Origin: Micromonospora sp. HNM0581 | GTDB taxonomy: Bacteria; Actinomycetota; Actinomycetes; Mycobacteriales; Micromonosporaceae | Length of the DNA stretch: 64,000 nt | NCBI RefSeq assembly: GCF_012726175.1 | Contig: NZ_JAASAD010000001.1 | Location: 496,001 to 560,000 of the forward strand | Reading direction: 5' to 3' | Shown here: positions 42,434 through 50,754 of the stretch, piece by piece | Position numbering within the stretch: position 1 is the first letter of the stretch | Layout of the letters: each line of letters opens with the position of its first letter | The notes under the pieces: model-generated | What the model saw: the letters and a program-made list of their open reading frames with translations, nothing else | What the model was told of the DNA's origin: nothing | The model's database searches: none | Position numbers and translations under genes: made by a program

Positions 42434-43447
42434 TCAGGTGATGTCGCGTCGACGCATCATCCACAACGCGGACCCGAGGAAGAGCACGATCCCGACGGTG
42501 AACAGCACCGACGAGTGCTGCCAGGTGATGTCCAGGGTGGCCGGCTCGCACTGACCGGTGTAGGTGGCGTCGCACGCCTGCCAGTCCTGGAGGGTGACCT
42601 TCTTGGTCATCCAGGCCATCGCGTAGGTGGGCAACAGCCACGCTTCGGCGAAACGCACCTGCGCCATGGCAAGCAGGATGCCGAGCCCGACCTGGCCGAC
42701 CACCATGACCGCGACTGCGCCGCCGAGCGCCATCGCCGTGTGCCGGCCGAGTGAGGCCAGGGCGAAACCGACAGTCGCCGCGACCAGTGCCAGTACGATG
42801 CCGCGCAGCCCGCCGATGAGGAACGACTGCCACGTTCCGGAGGTCATCCCCTCGGTGGTGCCGCGTAGGTTGGCGACCAGCCACATGCTGCCGAACCAAG
42901 CCGCTGTGGCGGGTAACGCCAGCGCCAGCAGGCCGGTGAGCAACGCACCCAGCTTGGTCAGCAGGACAGTCAGCCGCTTCGGCCGCCAGAGCAGCAGATT
43001 CATCATTGCGCCGGTGCTCCACTCCGCACCGACGAACGAGGCACCGACCACGAACCCGACCATGGCCAGGATCGCGGCGAGCGGGATCAGCATCTCGCCG
43101 AAGCTCGCCCGGAAGTCGAAGGTCGGGGGCAGGAACCACTGTTCGTCGAACGACTCCCGGGGCGGCGCGGTGATCTGGGCACAGTCGACCGGATAGTGGT
43201 CGGCGGTTTCGCCCGCCGCCTTGACCCGCTCGCAGTTCGCGCGCTCCTGGTCGGCCCAGCGGACCTGCTCCTGATGCTGCCGGTCGATTTGCCGTCGGGC
43301 CTCCGCCAACTGCTCTGGACCGATCTTGTGGTTGGTCAGGAACATGCCCGCGGCCACCAGGACCAGCACGACCAGGCCGCCGACGGTCATCCAACGGGCG
43401 ATGCGCCGCTTGGCCAGCCGGCGCAGTTCGGTACGGAAGAGACTCAC
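42434..43447 (-). CDS. ABC-2 type transporter permease
   Basis: 337 residues. TM1 is at about 20-38. A soluble loop with two Cys follows (about 45-110: ANCERVKA, PVDCAQIT). Five more helices follow, with VGAEWSTGAMMNLLLWRPKR in the characteristic cytoplasmic position. An extracytoplasmic loop before the last helix has two further Cys (DWQACDATYTGQCEPA), possibly disulfide-bonded. GTG 43447 overlaps the ATPase stop (GTGA). It ends in RRRDIT, like the permease at 28.8 kb. Confidence 0.87.
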   Translation of the reverse strand: MSLFRTELRRLAKRRIARWMTVGGLVVLVLVAAGMFLTNHKIGPEQLAEARRQIDRQHQEQVRWADQERANCERVKAAGETADHYPVDCAQITAPPRESFDEQWFLPPTFDFRASFGEMLIPLAAILAMVGFVVGASFVGAEWSTGAMMNLLLWRPKRLTVLLTKLGALLTGLLALALPATAAWFGSMWLVANLRGTTEGMTSGTWQSFLIGGLRGIVLALVAATVGFALASLGRHTAMALGGAVAVMVVGQVGLGILLAMAQVRFAEAWLLPTYAMAWMTKKVTLQDWQACDATYTGQCEPATLDITWQHSSVLFTVGIVLFLGSALWMMRRRDIT

Positions 43448-44454
43448 GCGCCCCAACCTCCTCCGGCGGGTGCGGACGGTGCCGTCCCGTCGACTCGTAC
43501 GGACTGGTCGACCTGCCGGTGCTGGCCGGGTACCGGCGCGGTGGCGGTCAGTTCGAGGAAGACGCTCTCCAGGTCGACCGCGACCGACGCGAGTTCGCTG
43601 ACGTAGAGGCCCTGCTCGGCGAGGAGTCGGGTGACCGTGGCGGGTTTGTCCACCCCGCCGAGCATCAGGTGGTCGTCGTTCGTGGTGACACGCACCCCGG
43701 ACCGGGTCAGTGCCGCGGCGGCGACCGGGAGATCGGTGACCGCCTCCAGCCGCAACCGGACCGCACCGGACGAGTGCCGTGCCAGCACCTCGTCGACCGG
43801 TCCGAAGGCGACCCGCCGGCCCAGCGAGATGATGGTGACCGAGTCGCAGATCAGTTGGATCTCGCCGAGGATGTGGCTGGACAGCACCACCGTCATCCCG
43901 GACTCGGCAAGGTTGCGCATCAGGGTGCGCATCTCCCGGATGCCGCCCGGGTCGAGACCGTTCGCCGGCTCGTCGAGGATGAGCAGTCGCGGGTTCTTCA
44001 GCAACGCCGAGGCGACCGCCAGCCGCTGCTTCATGCCGAGCGAGTACGTCTTGACCCGCTCACCGGCCCGGTCGCGCAGGCCGACCAGTTCCAGCACCTC
44101 GTCGACCCGCTGCTCGGGCAGGCCGCCCGCGCCGGCCAGCAGCGACAGCGTGTCCCGCGCGGTGAAGTGCGGAAAGAACTGTGGGCTCTCCACGATCGCG
44201 CCGACCTGCGGAGCGACCTGGTCGAGTGTGTCGGGCACCTCGTGCCCGAGGATCGCCATCCGGCCGCCGTTCGGCCGGATCAGGCCGAGCAGCGTACGCA
44301 GTGTGGTGGTTTTGCCCGACCCGTTGGGGCCGAGGAAGCCGTGCACCTGGCCCGCCTCGACCCGCATGTCGAAGTTGTCGAGCGCGTTGCGGGCGCCACG
44401 ACGTCGACTTCGGTACGTCTTTCGTAGACCTTCGATCTCCAGGACAGCCGACAA
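43444..44454 (-). CDS. ABC transporter ATPase (ABC-2 exporter, drug/lantibiotic type)
   Basis: 336 residues. Walker A FLGPNGSGKTTTLR, Q-loop VESPQFFPH, signature YSLGMKQRLAVASAL, Walker B LLILDEPANGLDP, and H-loop VVLSSHILGE. About 110 C-terminal residues after the ATPase resemble the regulatory extension of exporter ATPases. TTG 44454 is chosen because GGGGGAGGT lies six bases upstream; other starts have no ribosome binding site. Coupled to the permease by a GTGA overlap. Twin palindromes lie just upstream of the start. Confidence 0.9.
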   Translation of the reverse strand: MSAVLEIEGLRKTYRSRRRGARNALDNFDMRVEAGQVHGFLGPNGSGKTTTLRTLLGLIRPNGGRMAILGHEVPDTLDQVAPQVGAIVESPQFFPHFTARDTLSLLAGAGGLPEQRVDEVLELVGLRDRAGERVKTYSLGMKQRLAVASALLKNPRLLILDEPANGLDPGGIREMRTLMRNLAESGMTVVLSSHILGEIQLICDSVTIISLGRRVAFGPVDEVLARHSSGAVRLRLEAVTDLPVAAAALTRSGVRVTTNDDHLMLGGVDKPATVTRLLAEQGLYVSELASVAVDLESVFLELTATAPVPGQHRQVDQSVRVDGTAPSAPAGGGWGA

Positions 44455-44491
44455 GCTGCACCTCCCCCGTTGGTGTGTGGACGACGACACC

Positions 44492-44526
44492 ATACGCGGT
44501 ATACATGCGAGAGCAATACCCGGTAT
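44492..44526. promoter_or_regulatory. Twin ATAC-N3-GTAT operators upstream of the ABC pair
   Basis: Two 11-bp palindromes, ATACGCGGTAT (44492-44502) and ATACCCGGTAT (44516-44526), lie 24 bp apart centre to centre, 38-72 bases upstream of the TTG start. The repetition on one DNA face suggests cooperative binding of a dimeric repressor, for example GntR/YtrA type, which often controls ABC-2 exporters. No such regulator is encoded alongside. Confidence 0.65.
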
Positions 44527-44550
44527 GCGACGCCACGCCGCAAGCGGTTC

Positions 44551-45336
44551 TCAGGCGCAGATGACGTGAACCCCGGCCACACGGAATGCCTCGACCACTC
44601 CGGGAGCGGCACCGGAGTCGGTGACCAGCGTCTCGACCCGATCCACCGGGCAGATCCGGGCGAAGGCGTGACCGCCCAGCTTGGACGAGTCCGCAATGAT
44701 CACTACCCGCTTGGCCCGCGCCACCATCAGATTGTTCATCGCCGCCTCGCCCTCGTGGTGGGCTGCGGCACCGAGGAGCGGATCGATGGCGTCCACCCCG
44801 AGCAACGCCACGTCCAGGGTGACCTCGCGCAGTAGCGCCCCGCCAAGCGGACCGACCAGCTCGAAGGACTTGGGTCGCACCACGCCGCCGGCCACCACGA
44901 CCTTCATCCGGGACCGGACAAGCAACTCGTTGGCGATGTTCAGCGCGTTGGTGACCACGGTCAACTGGGCACCTTCGGCGTTGGTGTTGAGGTCCGGGCG
45001 TACCGCGAGCGCCCTGGCCACCTCGGTGCTCGTGGTGCCGCCGTTCAGGCCGACCACTGTGCCCGGGGTCACGAGCGCCGCCGCCGCCGCGCCGATGCGC
45101 TGCTTCTCCGCCGAGTGCTTGGCCGTCTTGTAACGCAGCGGCAGGTCGTACGACACACCGTTGGCGACCGCCCCGCCCCGGGTACGGGTGATCATCTGCT
45201 GTTGCGCGAGCTGGTCGAAGTCCCGGCGGATCGTCGCCTGGGAGACGTCCAGCCGCTCGGCGGCCTCCTCGACGGTGACCCGACCCGAGTCGGTGAGCAT
45301 TTCGAGCAGGGCGTTCCATCTCGCGTAGCGGTCCAC
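44551..45336 (-). CDS. DeoR/GlpR-family regulator
   Basis: 261 residues from GTG 45336, with GGGAGG upstream. An N-terminal DeoR HTH (RWNALLEMLTDSGRVTVEEA, RLDVSQATIRRDFDQLAQQQ) precedes a DeoRC sugar-phosphate sensor (GLNGGTTSTEVARAL, VTNALNIANELL, LGVDAIDP, VIIADSSKLGG). The family represses sugar-phosphate catabolism and is released by a phosphorylated sugar. It is divergent from SIS/ROK/nagA, so an amino-sugar phosphate such as GlcNAc-6-P or GlcN-6-P is the likely inducer. In many actinomycetes the GntR protein DasR has this job, so a DeoR regulator here is a variation. Confidence 0.9.
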   Translation of the reverse strand: MDRYARWNALLEMLTDSGRVTVEEAAERLDVSQATIRRDFDQLAQQQMITRTRGGAVANGVSYDLPLRYKTAKHSAEKQRIGAAAAALVTPGTVVGLNGGTTSTEVARALAVRPDLNTNAEGAQLTVVTNALNIANELLVRSRMKVVVAGGVVRPKSFELVGPLGGALLREVTLDVALLGVDAIDPLLGAAAHHEGEAAMNNLMVARAKRVVIIADSSKLGGHAFARICPVDRVETLVTDSGAAPGVVEAFRVAGVHVICA

Positions 45337-45382
45337 CCCGGGCCTCCCGTGTCTGCACGATCGGTGCTTGGTTGCGTGCACA

Positions 45383-45426
45383 CTAGTGCTCGAAACTAGG
45401 AAGAGCAAAAGACAGCTTTGCTCGAA
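45383..45426. promoter_or_regulatory. Probable DeoR operator cluster
   Basis: TGCTCGAA occurs twice (45387-45394 and 45419-45426), 32 bp or three helical turns apart, in the divergent promoter region. Two inverted repeats overlap them: CTAGT...ACTAG (45383-45399) and GAGCAAA...TTTGCTC (45403-45423). A further small palindrome, TAACG-AGC-CGTTA, is at 45487-45499. DeoR proteins bind repeated sites of this sort. Confidence 0.6.
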
Positions 45427-45529
45427 CGCCGACACGGTTGCCATTTCCGGCCGGTTTCACGCAGAATAGCGCGCGAAAGACAGGATTAACGAGCCGTTAT
45501 GCGCAAGGCTTCGCCTGCTAGGAGTTCTG

Positions 45530-46459
45530 ATGGCGTACGTCCACGCAGAGATCGCGAGCCAGCCGGACTGCTGGCGCCAGGCGAGCGAACTCGCCCCGAC
45601 GATGCTCGACCGCCTCCCCCACCCCGGTGAACGGGTCGCCGTCGTCGGCTGCGGCACGTCGTGGTTCATGGCCATGGCGTACGCGGCCCGCCGCGAGGCC
45701 GCCGGCCAGGGCGAGACCGACGCCTTCCAGGCCAGCGAGTTCCCCGCCGACCGCCACTACGACCGGCTGCTGGCGATCACCCGCTCCGGCACCACCACAG
45801 AGGTGCTGGACCTGCTAGCGGTCCTGCGCGGCCGGATCCCGACCACGGTCCTGGTCGGCGATCCCGCATCACCGGTGGTGGAGACCGCGGATGCCGCCGT
45901 CACCATGCCGTTCGCCGACGAGCGCTCCGTGGTGCAGACCCGCTTCGCCACCACCGCCCTGGCGCTGCTCCGCGCCCACCTCGGCGACAACATGACCGCA
46001 CTGGTCGCCGACGCGGAAGTTGCCGTCCGGGCCCCGTTGCCGATCGATCCGATCCGCATCGAACAGGTCACCTTCCTCGGTCGCGGTTGGACGAACGGGC
46101 TCGCTCAGGAGGCCGCGTTGAAGTGCCGGGAGGCGGCCACCTTCTGGGCCGAGGCGTACCCGGCGATGGACTACCGGCACGGACCCATCTCGGTGGCCGC
46201 TCCCGGCCGGCTCGTCTGGGCCTTCGGTGAACTACCCGAGGGACTACCCGAGGACGTCGCCGCCACCGGTGCATCCTTCGCACACAGCCGCACCCACGGC
46301 TATCGCACGGTGCTGGGCCGGTGGGCCGCCGGACGTACCCCAGTCGACCCGATGGCCGACCTGATCCTGGCGCAGCGCTTCGCCGTCGCACTGGCCACCA
46401 GTCGCGGCCTCGACCCGGACGCGCCCCGGCACCTCAGCCGGTCCGTGGTTCTCACGTGA
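45530..46459 (+). CDS. SIS-domain sugar isomerase/deaminase (GlmS/AgaS-like)
   Basis: 309 residues with two SIS domains: VAVVGCGTSWFMAMAYAARR with LLAITRSGTTTEVLDLL, and VTFLGRGWTNGLAQEAALK with DYRHGPISVA. There is no glutamine amidotransferase domain, so it is not a full GlmS. Homologues in amino-sugar loci act as GlcN-6-P or GalN-6-P deaminase/isomerases. With ROK kinase and NagA downstream it would complete conversion of GlcNAc-6-P to fructose-6-P. ATG 45530 has CTAGGAG upstream. Confidence 0.87.
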   Translation: MAYVHAEIASQPDCWRQASELAPTMLDRLPHPGERVAVVGCGTSWFMAMAYAARREAAGQGETDAFQASEFPADRHYDRLLAITRSGTTTEVLDLLAVLRGRIPTTVLVGDPASPVVETADAAVTMPFADERSVVQTRFATTALALLRAHLGDNMTALVADAEVAVRAPLPIDPIRIEQVTFLGRGWTNGLAQEAALKCREAATFWAEAYPAMDYRHGPISVAAPGRLVWAFGELPEGLPEDVAATGASFAHSRTHGYRTVLGRWAAGRTPVDPMADLILAQRFAVALATSRGLDPDAPRHLSRSVVLT

Positions 46460-46547
46460 CCCACCCGTTCCCGGTGCGGTTCCCAGGAACGTCGGCAGAG
46501 GCACGACGAGAACCGGGCGACAGGCCGCCACGGCGTCAGGTGACACG

Positions 46548-47549
46548 GTGGCAGTGACCGGCGGAACGGTCGCTGTGGCGCTCGACGTCGGTGGCACCAG
46601 CATCAAGTGTGCGCTCGTCGGCACCGACGGCGTCGTACGGCACACCGAACGGCATCCCACACATGCGGGACGCGGTCCCGGCACCGTGGTCGAGACGATC
46701 CTGACCGTGGCCGAAGGACTCACCGCGAAGGCGCACGCGGACGGACTCACGCCCGCCGCGCTCGGCATCGTGGTGCCGGGCGTCGTGGACGAGGCACGCG
46801 GCCTCGCGGTCTGGTCGGCGAACGTCGGCTTCCGGGACGTACCCCTGCGCGACCTGGCAGCCACCCGGCTCGGCCTGCCCACTGCACTCGGCCACGACGT
46901 GCGGGCCGGTGGTCTCGCCGAGGCACGGCTGGGCGCCGGCCGAGACGCCGGGCAGGTGCTCTTCGTGGCGATCGGCACCGGCATCGCCGCCGCGCACGTG
47001 GTGGCCGGCACCGCCGCCACCGGCGCGCACGGAGCCGCCGGGGAACTCGGTCACATCCTGGTCCGCCCCCACGGACCGGTCTGCGGTTGCGGACGGCCGG
47101 GCTGCCTGGAGGCGATCGCCGCCGCCTCGGCCGTCGCCCGCCGCTACGCCGAACTGACCGCCGGCAGCGACCCGGCCCACCACGACGGAACCAGGTCGGA
47201 AAGTCGGTACGCCGCTGGACCGGGCCCGAAGCGGACCATGGTGACCGCCGCCGAAGTGGCAGCCCGGGCAGCGGCCGGCGAGGAACCCGCCAGCCAAGTC
47301 TGGCGAGAAGCAGTCGACGCCCTCGCCGACGGCCTCGCCACCGCCCAGGCACTCTTCGACGTGGAGACCGTCGTCTTGGGCGGCGGCCTCGCCCAGGCCG
47401 GCGCCGGGCTGTTCGACCCGCTACATGCCGCGCTACGGGACCGGCTGACCTTCCACCGGGAGCCGCGACTGGTCCCGGCCGTCCTCGGCGACGAGGCGGG
47501 TTGCCTCGGCGCCGCCCTGCTCGCCCTCGACCAGTTGGAGACGCCATGA
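46548..47549 (+). CDS. ROK family sugar kinase
   Basis: 333 residues. The ATP-binding motif VALDVGGTSIKCALVG opens the protein. The sugar-binding region is GELGHILV, and the ROK zinc motif CGCGRPGCLEAIA follows. These features fit N-acetylglucosamine or glucose kinases. A loop of about 30 residues (SDPAHHDGTRSESRY) is inserted after the zinc motif. GTG 46548 follows the SIS gene by 88 bases, and its stop overlaps nagA. In this locus N-acetylglucosamine is the likely substrate. Confidence 0.88.
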   Translation: MAVTGGTVAVALDVGGTSIKCALVGTDGVVRHTERHPTHAGRGPGTVVETILTVAEGLTAKAHADGLTPAALGIVVPGVVDEARGLAVWSANVGFRDVPLRDLAATRLGLPTALGHDVRAGGLAEARLGAGRDAGQVLFVAIGTGIAAAHVVAGTAATGAHGAAGELGHILVRPHGPVCGCGRPGCLEAIAAASAVARRYAELTAGSDPAHHDGTRSESRYAAGPGPKRTMVTAAEVAARAAAGEEPASQVWREAVDALADGLATAQALFDVETVVLGGGLAQAGAGLFDPLHAALRDRLTFHREPRLVPAVLGDEAGCLGAALLALDQLETP

Positions 47550-48655
47550 CCGAACGGGTGAACGGCAAGGTGGTGACCTCCGGCGGGGTGATCTCGCAGG
47601 GTTGCGTCGAAGTGCAGGGCGAACGGATCAGTGCGGTCGCCGAGTACCCGTCGGTACGCGACGGGCACTGGATCGTCCCCGGCTTCGTGGACATCCACAG
47701 CCACGGCGGTGGCGGTCACACCTTCACCACCGGTGACGCCGACCAGGCCCGCGCCGCCGCCGCGTTCCACCTGGCGCACGGCACCACCAGCCTGCTGGCC
47801 AGCCTGGTCAGCTCCCCGTCCGAGCTGATGCGTTCGGCCACCGCCGCCCTCGCACCGCTGGTCCGCGAGGGCGTACTGGCCGGCATCCACTTCGAAGGGC
47901 CGTACCTCTCCGCCGCCCGGTGCGGGGCGCAGAACCCGCAGTTCCTGCGGGATCCCGCCACCGACGAGCTGACCGAACTCCTCAAGATAGGTGCCGGCGC
48001 GATCCGGATGGTCACCCTCGCGCCCGAACGGCCGGGCGCGCTCGAAGCCCTGGAACTACTCGTCCGACACGGCGTGGTAGCCGCCATCGGTCACACCGAC
48101 GGCACGTACGAGCAGACCCGCGCCGCTGTGGCGGCGGGCGCGACCGTCGGCACCCACCTGTTCAACGGGATGCGCCCCATACACCACCGCGAGCCCGGTC
48201 CCGTGGTGGCGCTGCTGGCCGCGCCGACCGTGATCTGCGAACTGGTCGCCGACGGGGTGCACCTGCACGAAGGGACACTCGCCTTCGCCACCTCGACCGC
48301 CGGTCCGGAACGCTGTGCCCTGGTGACCGACGCGATGTCCGCAGCCGGGATGCCGGACGGCGAGTACGAGCTGGGCGGTCAGGCGGTTACCGTGACCGCC
48401 GGGGTGGCCCGGCTCTCGCACGACGGCGCGATCGCCGGCAGCACTTTGACCATGGACGCCGCGCTGCGCGGTGCCGTCGCCGCCGGGATCCCGGTCCCCG
48501 ACGCGGCGCGGATGGCCGCCACCACCCCGGCCCTGGCCGTCGGCCTCGGCGACCAGGTGGGCGCCCTACAGGCCGGCCTCCGCGCCGACCTGGTGGTGCT
48601 CGACGACGACCTGGAGGTCGTCCGGGTGATGCGGGCCGGCGCCTGGGTGGAGTGA
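47546..48655 (+). CDS. nagA: N-acetylglucosamine-6-phosphate deacetylase
   Basis: 369 residues of the amidohydrolase superfamily. Metal and substrate motifs are VDIHSHGGGGHTF, GIHFEGPYLS, AAIGHTDGTYEQT, GTHLFNGMRPIHHREPG and the catalytic Asp in LVTDAMSAAGMPDG. It deacetylates GlcNAc-6-P to GlcN-6-P in the cytoplasm. The ATG overlaps the ROK stop (ATGA). The SIS, ROK and NagA enzymes together give phosphorylation, deacetylation and deamination/isomerisation. Confidence 0.94.
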   Translation: MTERVNGKVVTSGGVISQGCVEVQGERISAVAEYPSVRDGHWIVPGFVDIHSHGGGGHTFTTGDADQARAAAAFHLAHGTTSLLASLVSSPSELMRSATAALAPLVREGVLAGIHFEGPYLSAARCGAQNPQFLRDPATDELTELLKIGAGAIRMVTLAPERPGALEALELLVRHGVVAAIGHTDGTYEQTRAAVAAGATVGTHLFNGMRPIHHREPGPVVALLAAPTVICELVADGVHLHEGTLAFATSTAGPERCALVTDAMSAAGMPDGEYELGGQAVTVTAGVARLSHDGAIAGSTLTMDAALRGAVAAGIPVPDAARMAATTPALAVGLGDQVGALQAGLRADLVVLDDDLEVVRVMRAGAWVE

Positions 48656-48671
48656 CCAGAACCCACCCGGC

Positions 48672-49880
48672 TCAGCCCGCGGAGATCTCCACCCCAAGTA
48701 CGGCCTGCTCATCGGGGCGGTGCACGAGCACGTCCGACAGGAACGACTGCACCGCGTGGCGCATCCCGACGTCCCGGCCCGCCTGCTCGGAGAGCAACCA
48801 CTTGTGCTCGATGATCTGGGCGAACAGCTCCTGCGGCTCCAACTTGCGCCGCAGGTGCGCCGGAACCGCCCGGACCACCGGCTCGAAGACCTCGGTCAGC
48901 CAACGGTGCGCGGCCTGCTGCTCGTCGGTCAGGTCGCTCTCCGCCCGGTACGCGTCGAGGTCGTTGAGCAACTTGCGGGCCTGGTTCTCCTCCGCGTCCA
49001 GCCCGGTCAGGCGGAGGAGTCGACGGTGATGGTAGCCGGCGTCGACGACCTTCGGCCGGATCAGGTAGCGGCCGTTCTCGATGCTCGACATGGCCACCTC
49101 CGCCACGTCGAAACCCAGCTCGTTGAGCCGACGGATGCGCCCCTCGATGTCGTGCCGGGCTTCCCGCTCGACCTGCTGCTCGTAGGTGATCTCGTGCCAG
49201 AGCCGCTCGTAGCGCTGCACGACCTCTTCACACACCCTCTCGGGGTCGATCGACTCGTGCAGCAGACCGGCCGCCTGAAGGTCGAGCGCCTCACCGAAGA
49301 TGTTGACCCGAGCTATCTCCAGATCCTCGCCACGCTGGCCGTTGGAGAGCACGCTGCGCAGCGCACCGGTCTCTGCGTCGACCAGATACGCGGCGAAGGC
49401 ACCCGCATCCCGCCGGAACAGCGTGTTCGACAGCGAGCAGTCGCCCCAGAAGAAGCCGGTCAGATGCATCCGGACCAGCAGCGCGGCGAGCGCGTCGAGC
49501 AGTCGGCCCATCGTCCCCGGCCGCAACGTGTGCGAGAACAACGCCCGGTACGGCAGGGAGAACTGAAGGTGGCGGGTGATCAGCACCGGGTCCAGCGGCT
49601 CACCCGCGTCGGACTCCCGGTCGGCGACGATCGCCACCGCCTGCACCGACGGGAAATCGATCCGTTCCAGGGCACGCAGTAGGTCGTACTCCCGCTCGGC
49701 CACCCGCTCGCCGGTCTCCTTGACCGCGTAGACGTGCCCGCCCAGTTGCACGAAACGCACGATGTGCCGGGAGATGCCCTGCGGCAGCGCGACCAGATGT
49801 TCAGCCGGCCACTGCTCCAGCGGTGTCGACCAGGGCAGATCGAGCAGTGCCGGGTCGACGAGAGCCGAGGTGATCCGCAC
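48672..49880 (-). CDS. DUF4032 protein with kinase-like fold
   Basis: 402 residues from GTG 49880 (VRITSALVDPALLDLPW), chosen because this is where family similarity begins; longer frames upstream are low complexity. It shows a degenerate small-molecule/lipopolysaccharide kinase pattern: VYAVKETGERVAEREYDLL (Lys-Glu pair), RMHLTGFFWGDCSLSNTLF (catalytic-loop-like Asp and Asn) and AYLVDAETGAL (DxE metal motif). A C-terminal helical DUF4032 domain follows. The family is actinobacterial and uncharacterised; an aminoglycoside or sugar kinase-like activity is plausible. Confidence 0.85.
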   Translation of the reverse strand: MRITSALVDPALLDLPWSTPLEQWPAEHLVALPQGISRHIVRFVQLGGHVYAVKETGERVAEREYDLLRALERIDFPSVQAVAIVADRESDAGEPLDPVLITRHLQFSLPYRALFSHTLRPGTMGRLLDALAALLVRMHLTGFFWGDCSLSNTLFRRDAGAFAAYLVDAETGALRSVLSNGQRGEDLEIARVNIFGEALDLQAAGLLHESIDPERVCEEVVQRYERLWHEITYEQQVEREARHDIEGRIRRLNELGFDVAEVAMSSIENGRYLIRPKVVDAGYHHRRLLRLTGLDAEENQARKLLNDLDAYRAESDLTDEQQAAHRWLTEVFEPVVRAVPAHLRRKLEPQELFAQIIEHKWLLSEQAGRDVGMRHAVQSFLSDVLVHRPDEQAVLGVEISAG

Positions 49881-49983
49881 GGCGTCAAGTTTGACGTTTT
49901 CCTCGCCGGAGCGCCTCCCCACGTGGCTGGGCCCACAGTCACCGCCGGCCGGGGGGGCCACCCGGACCGGTAGCGTGATCGGG

Positions 49984-50745
49984 GTGCGGGAAACGTCACC
50001 GGTACGTCGGAGGTCGGGTCTGGCACCGGTACGCCCGACCGGCTGGTGGTTCGACGTCGTGCTGCTCGCCGGGTTCGGGGCGCTCACCGCCGCGCTCGCC
50101 CGGGGGCACCTGCTCGACCTCGACCTCGCCGTGAGCGAGTGGGCCTTCACCCACGACCCGGTGCCGCTGTACTGGACTGCCCGGCTGTTCAACCTGCTCG
50201 GTCAGGGCGGCTGGCTGCTGCTGCCGCTCTCCGGTGCGCTGGCCGTGGCGGTGGCCTGGCGTCGCCGTACGATCCGGCCGTTCCTGCTGGTCACGGGCGC
50301 CTTCGTGATCACCATGCTGACCATCGGCCCGCTGAAGCTCTGGACCGACCGGGCAGCTCCCACCGCCTCGGTCAAGGAGCCGTTCCTGACCCCCGCCGAT
50401 GCGGTGCAGCTCTTCAACCAGCTACCGGCCGGCGCCTACTCGATGTCGTACCCGTCCGGGCACGTCGCCAACGCGATCGTCTGGTACGGCGTGATCGCCC
50501 TGCTGCTGGTCTCGCTCACCGTCGGGCGGCCACCGGCCGGCCTGTACCGGCTGGTGCGTTACGCACCGCCGGGAATCCTGCTGCTCACCACCACCTACCT
50601 CAACTTCCACTGGCTCACCGACGGGCTCGCCGCCCTGCTGCTGGGACTGCTGCTGGACCGGCTGCTGCACCGGGTCCCCTGGGACGACCTGCCGCTACCC
50701 GGACGCCTGCGGCGGTGGGACGGGACGTTCATCCGACGCCGGTAG
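49984..50745 (+). CDS. PAP2 superfamily membrane phosphatase
   Basis: 253 residues, about six helices. The phosphatase motifs are partly atypical: KLWTDRAAP replaces KxxxxxxRP, while SYPSGHVANAIVWYG and LNFHWLTDGLAALLLG supply the PSGH and HxxxD parts. Such enzymes dephosphorylate undecaprenyl-, phosphatidyl- or polyprenyl-phosphates on the outer face of the membrane. GTG 49984 is preferred. It is divergent from the DUF4032 gene and followed after nine bases by an APC permease. Confidence 0.85.
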   Translation: MRETSPVRRRSGLAPVRPTGWWFDVVLLAGFGALTAALARGHLLDLDLAVSEWAFTHDPVPLYWTARLFNLLGQGGWLLLPLSGALAVAVAWRRRTIRPFLLVTGAFVITMLTIGPLKLWTDRAAPTASVKEPFLTPADAVQLFNQLPAGAYSMSYPSGHVANAIVWYGVIALLLVSLTVGRPPAGLYRLVRYAPPGILLLTTTYLNFHWLTDGLAALLLGLLLDRLLHRVPWDDLPLPGRLRRWDGTFIRRR

Positions 50746-50754
50746 GGTGCCGCT

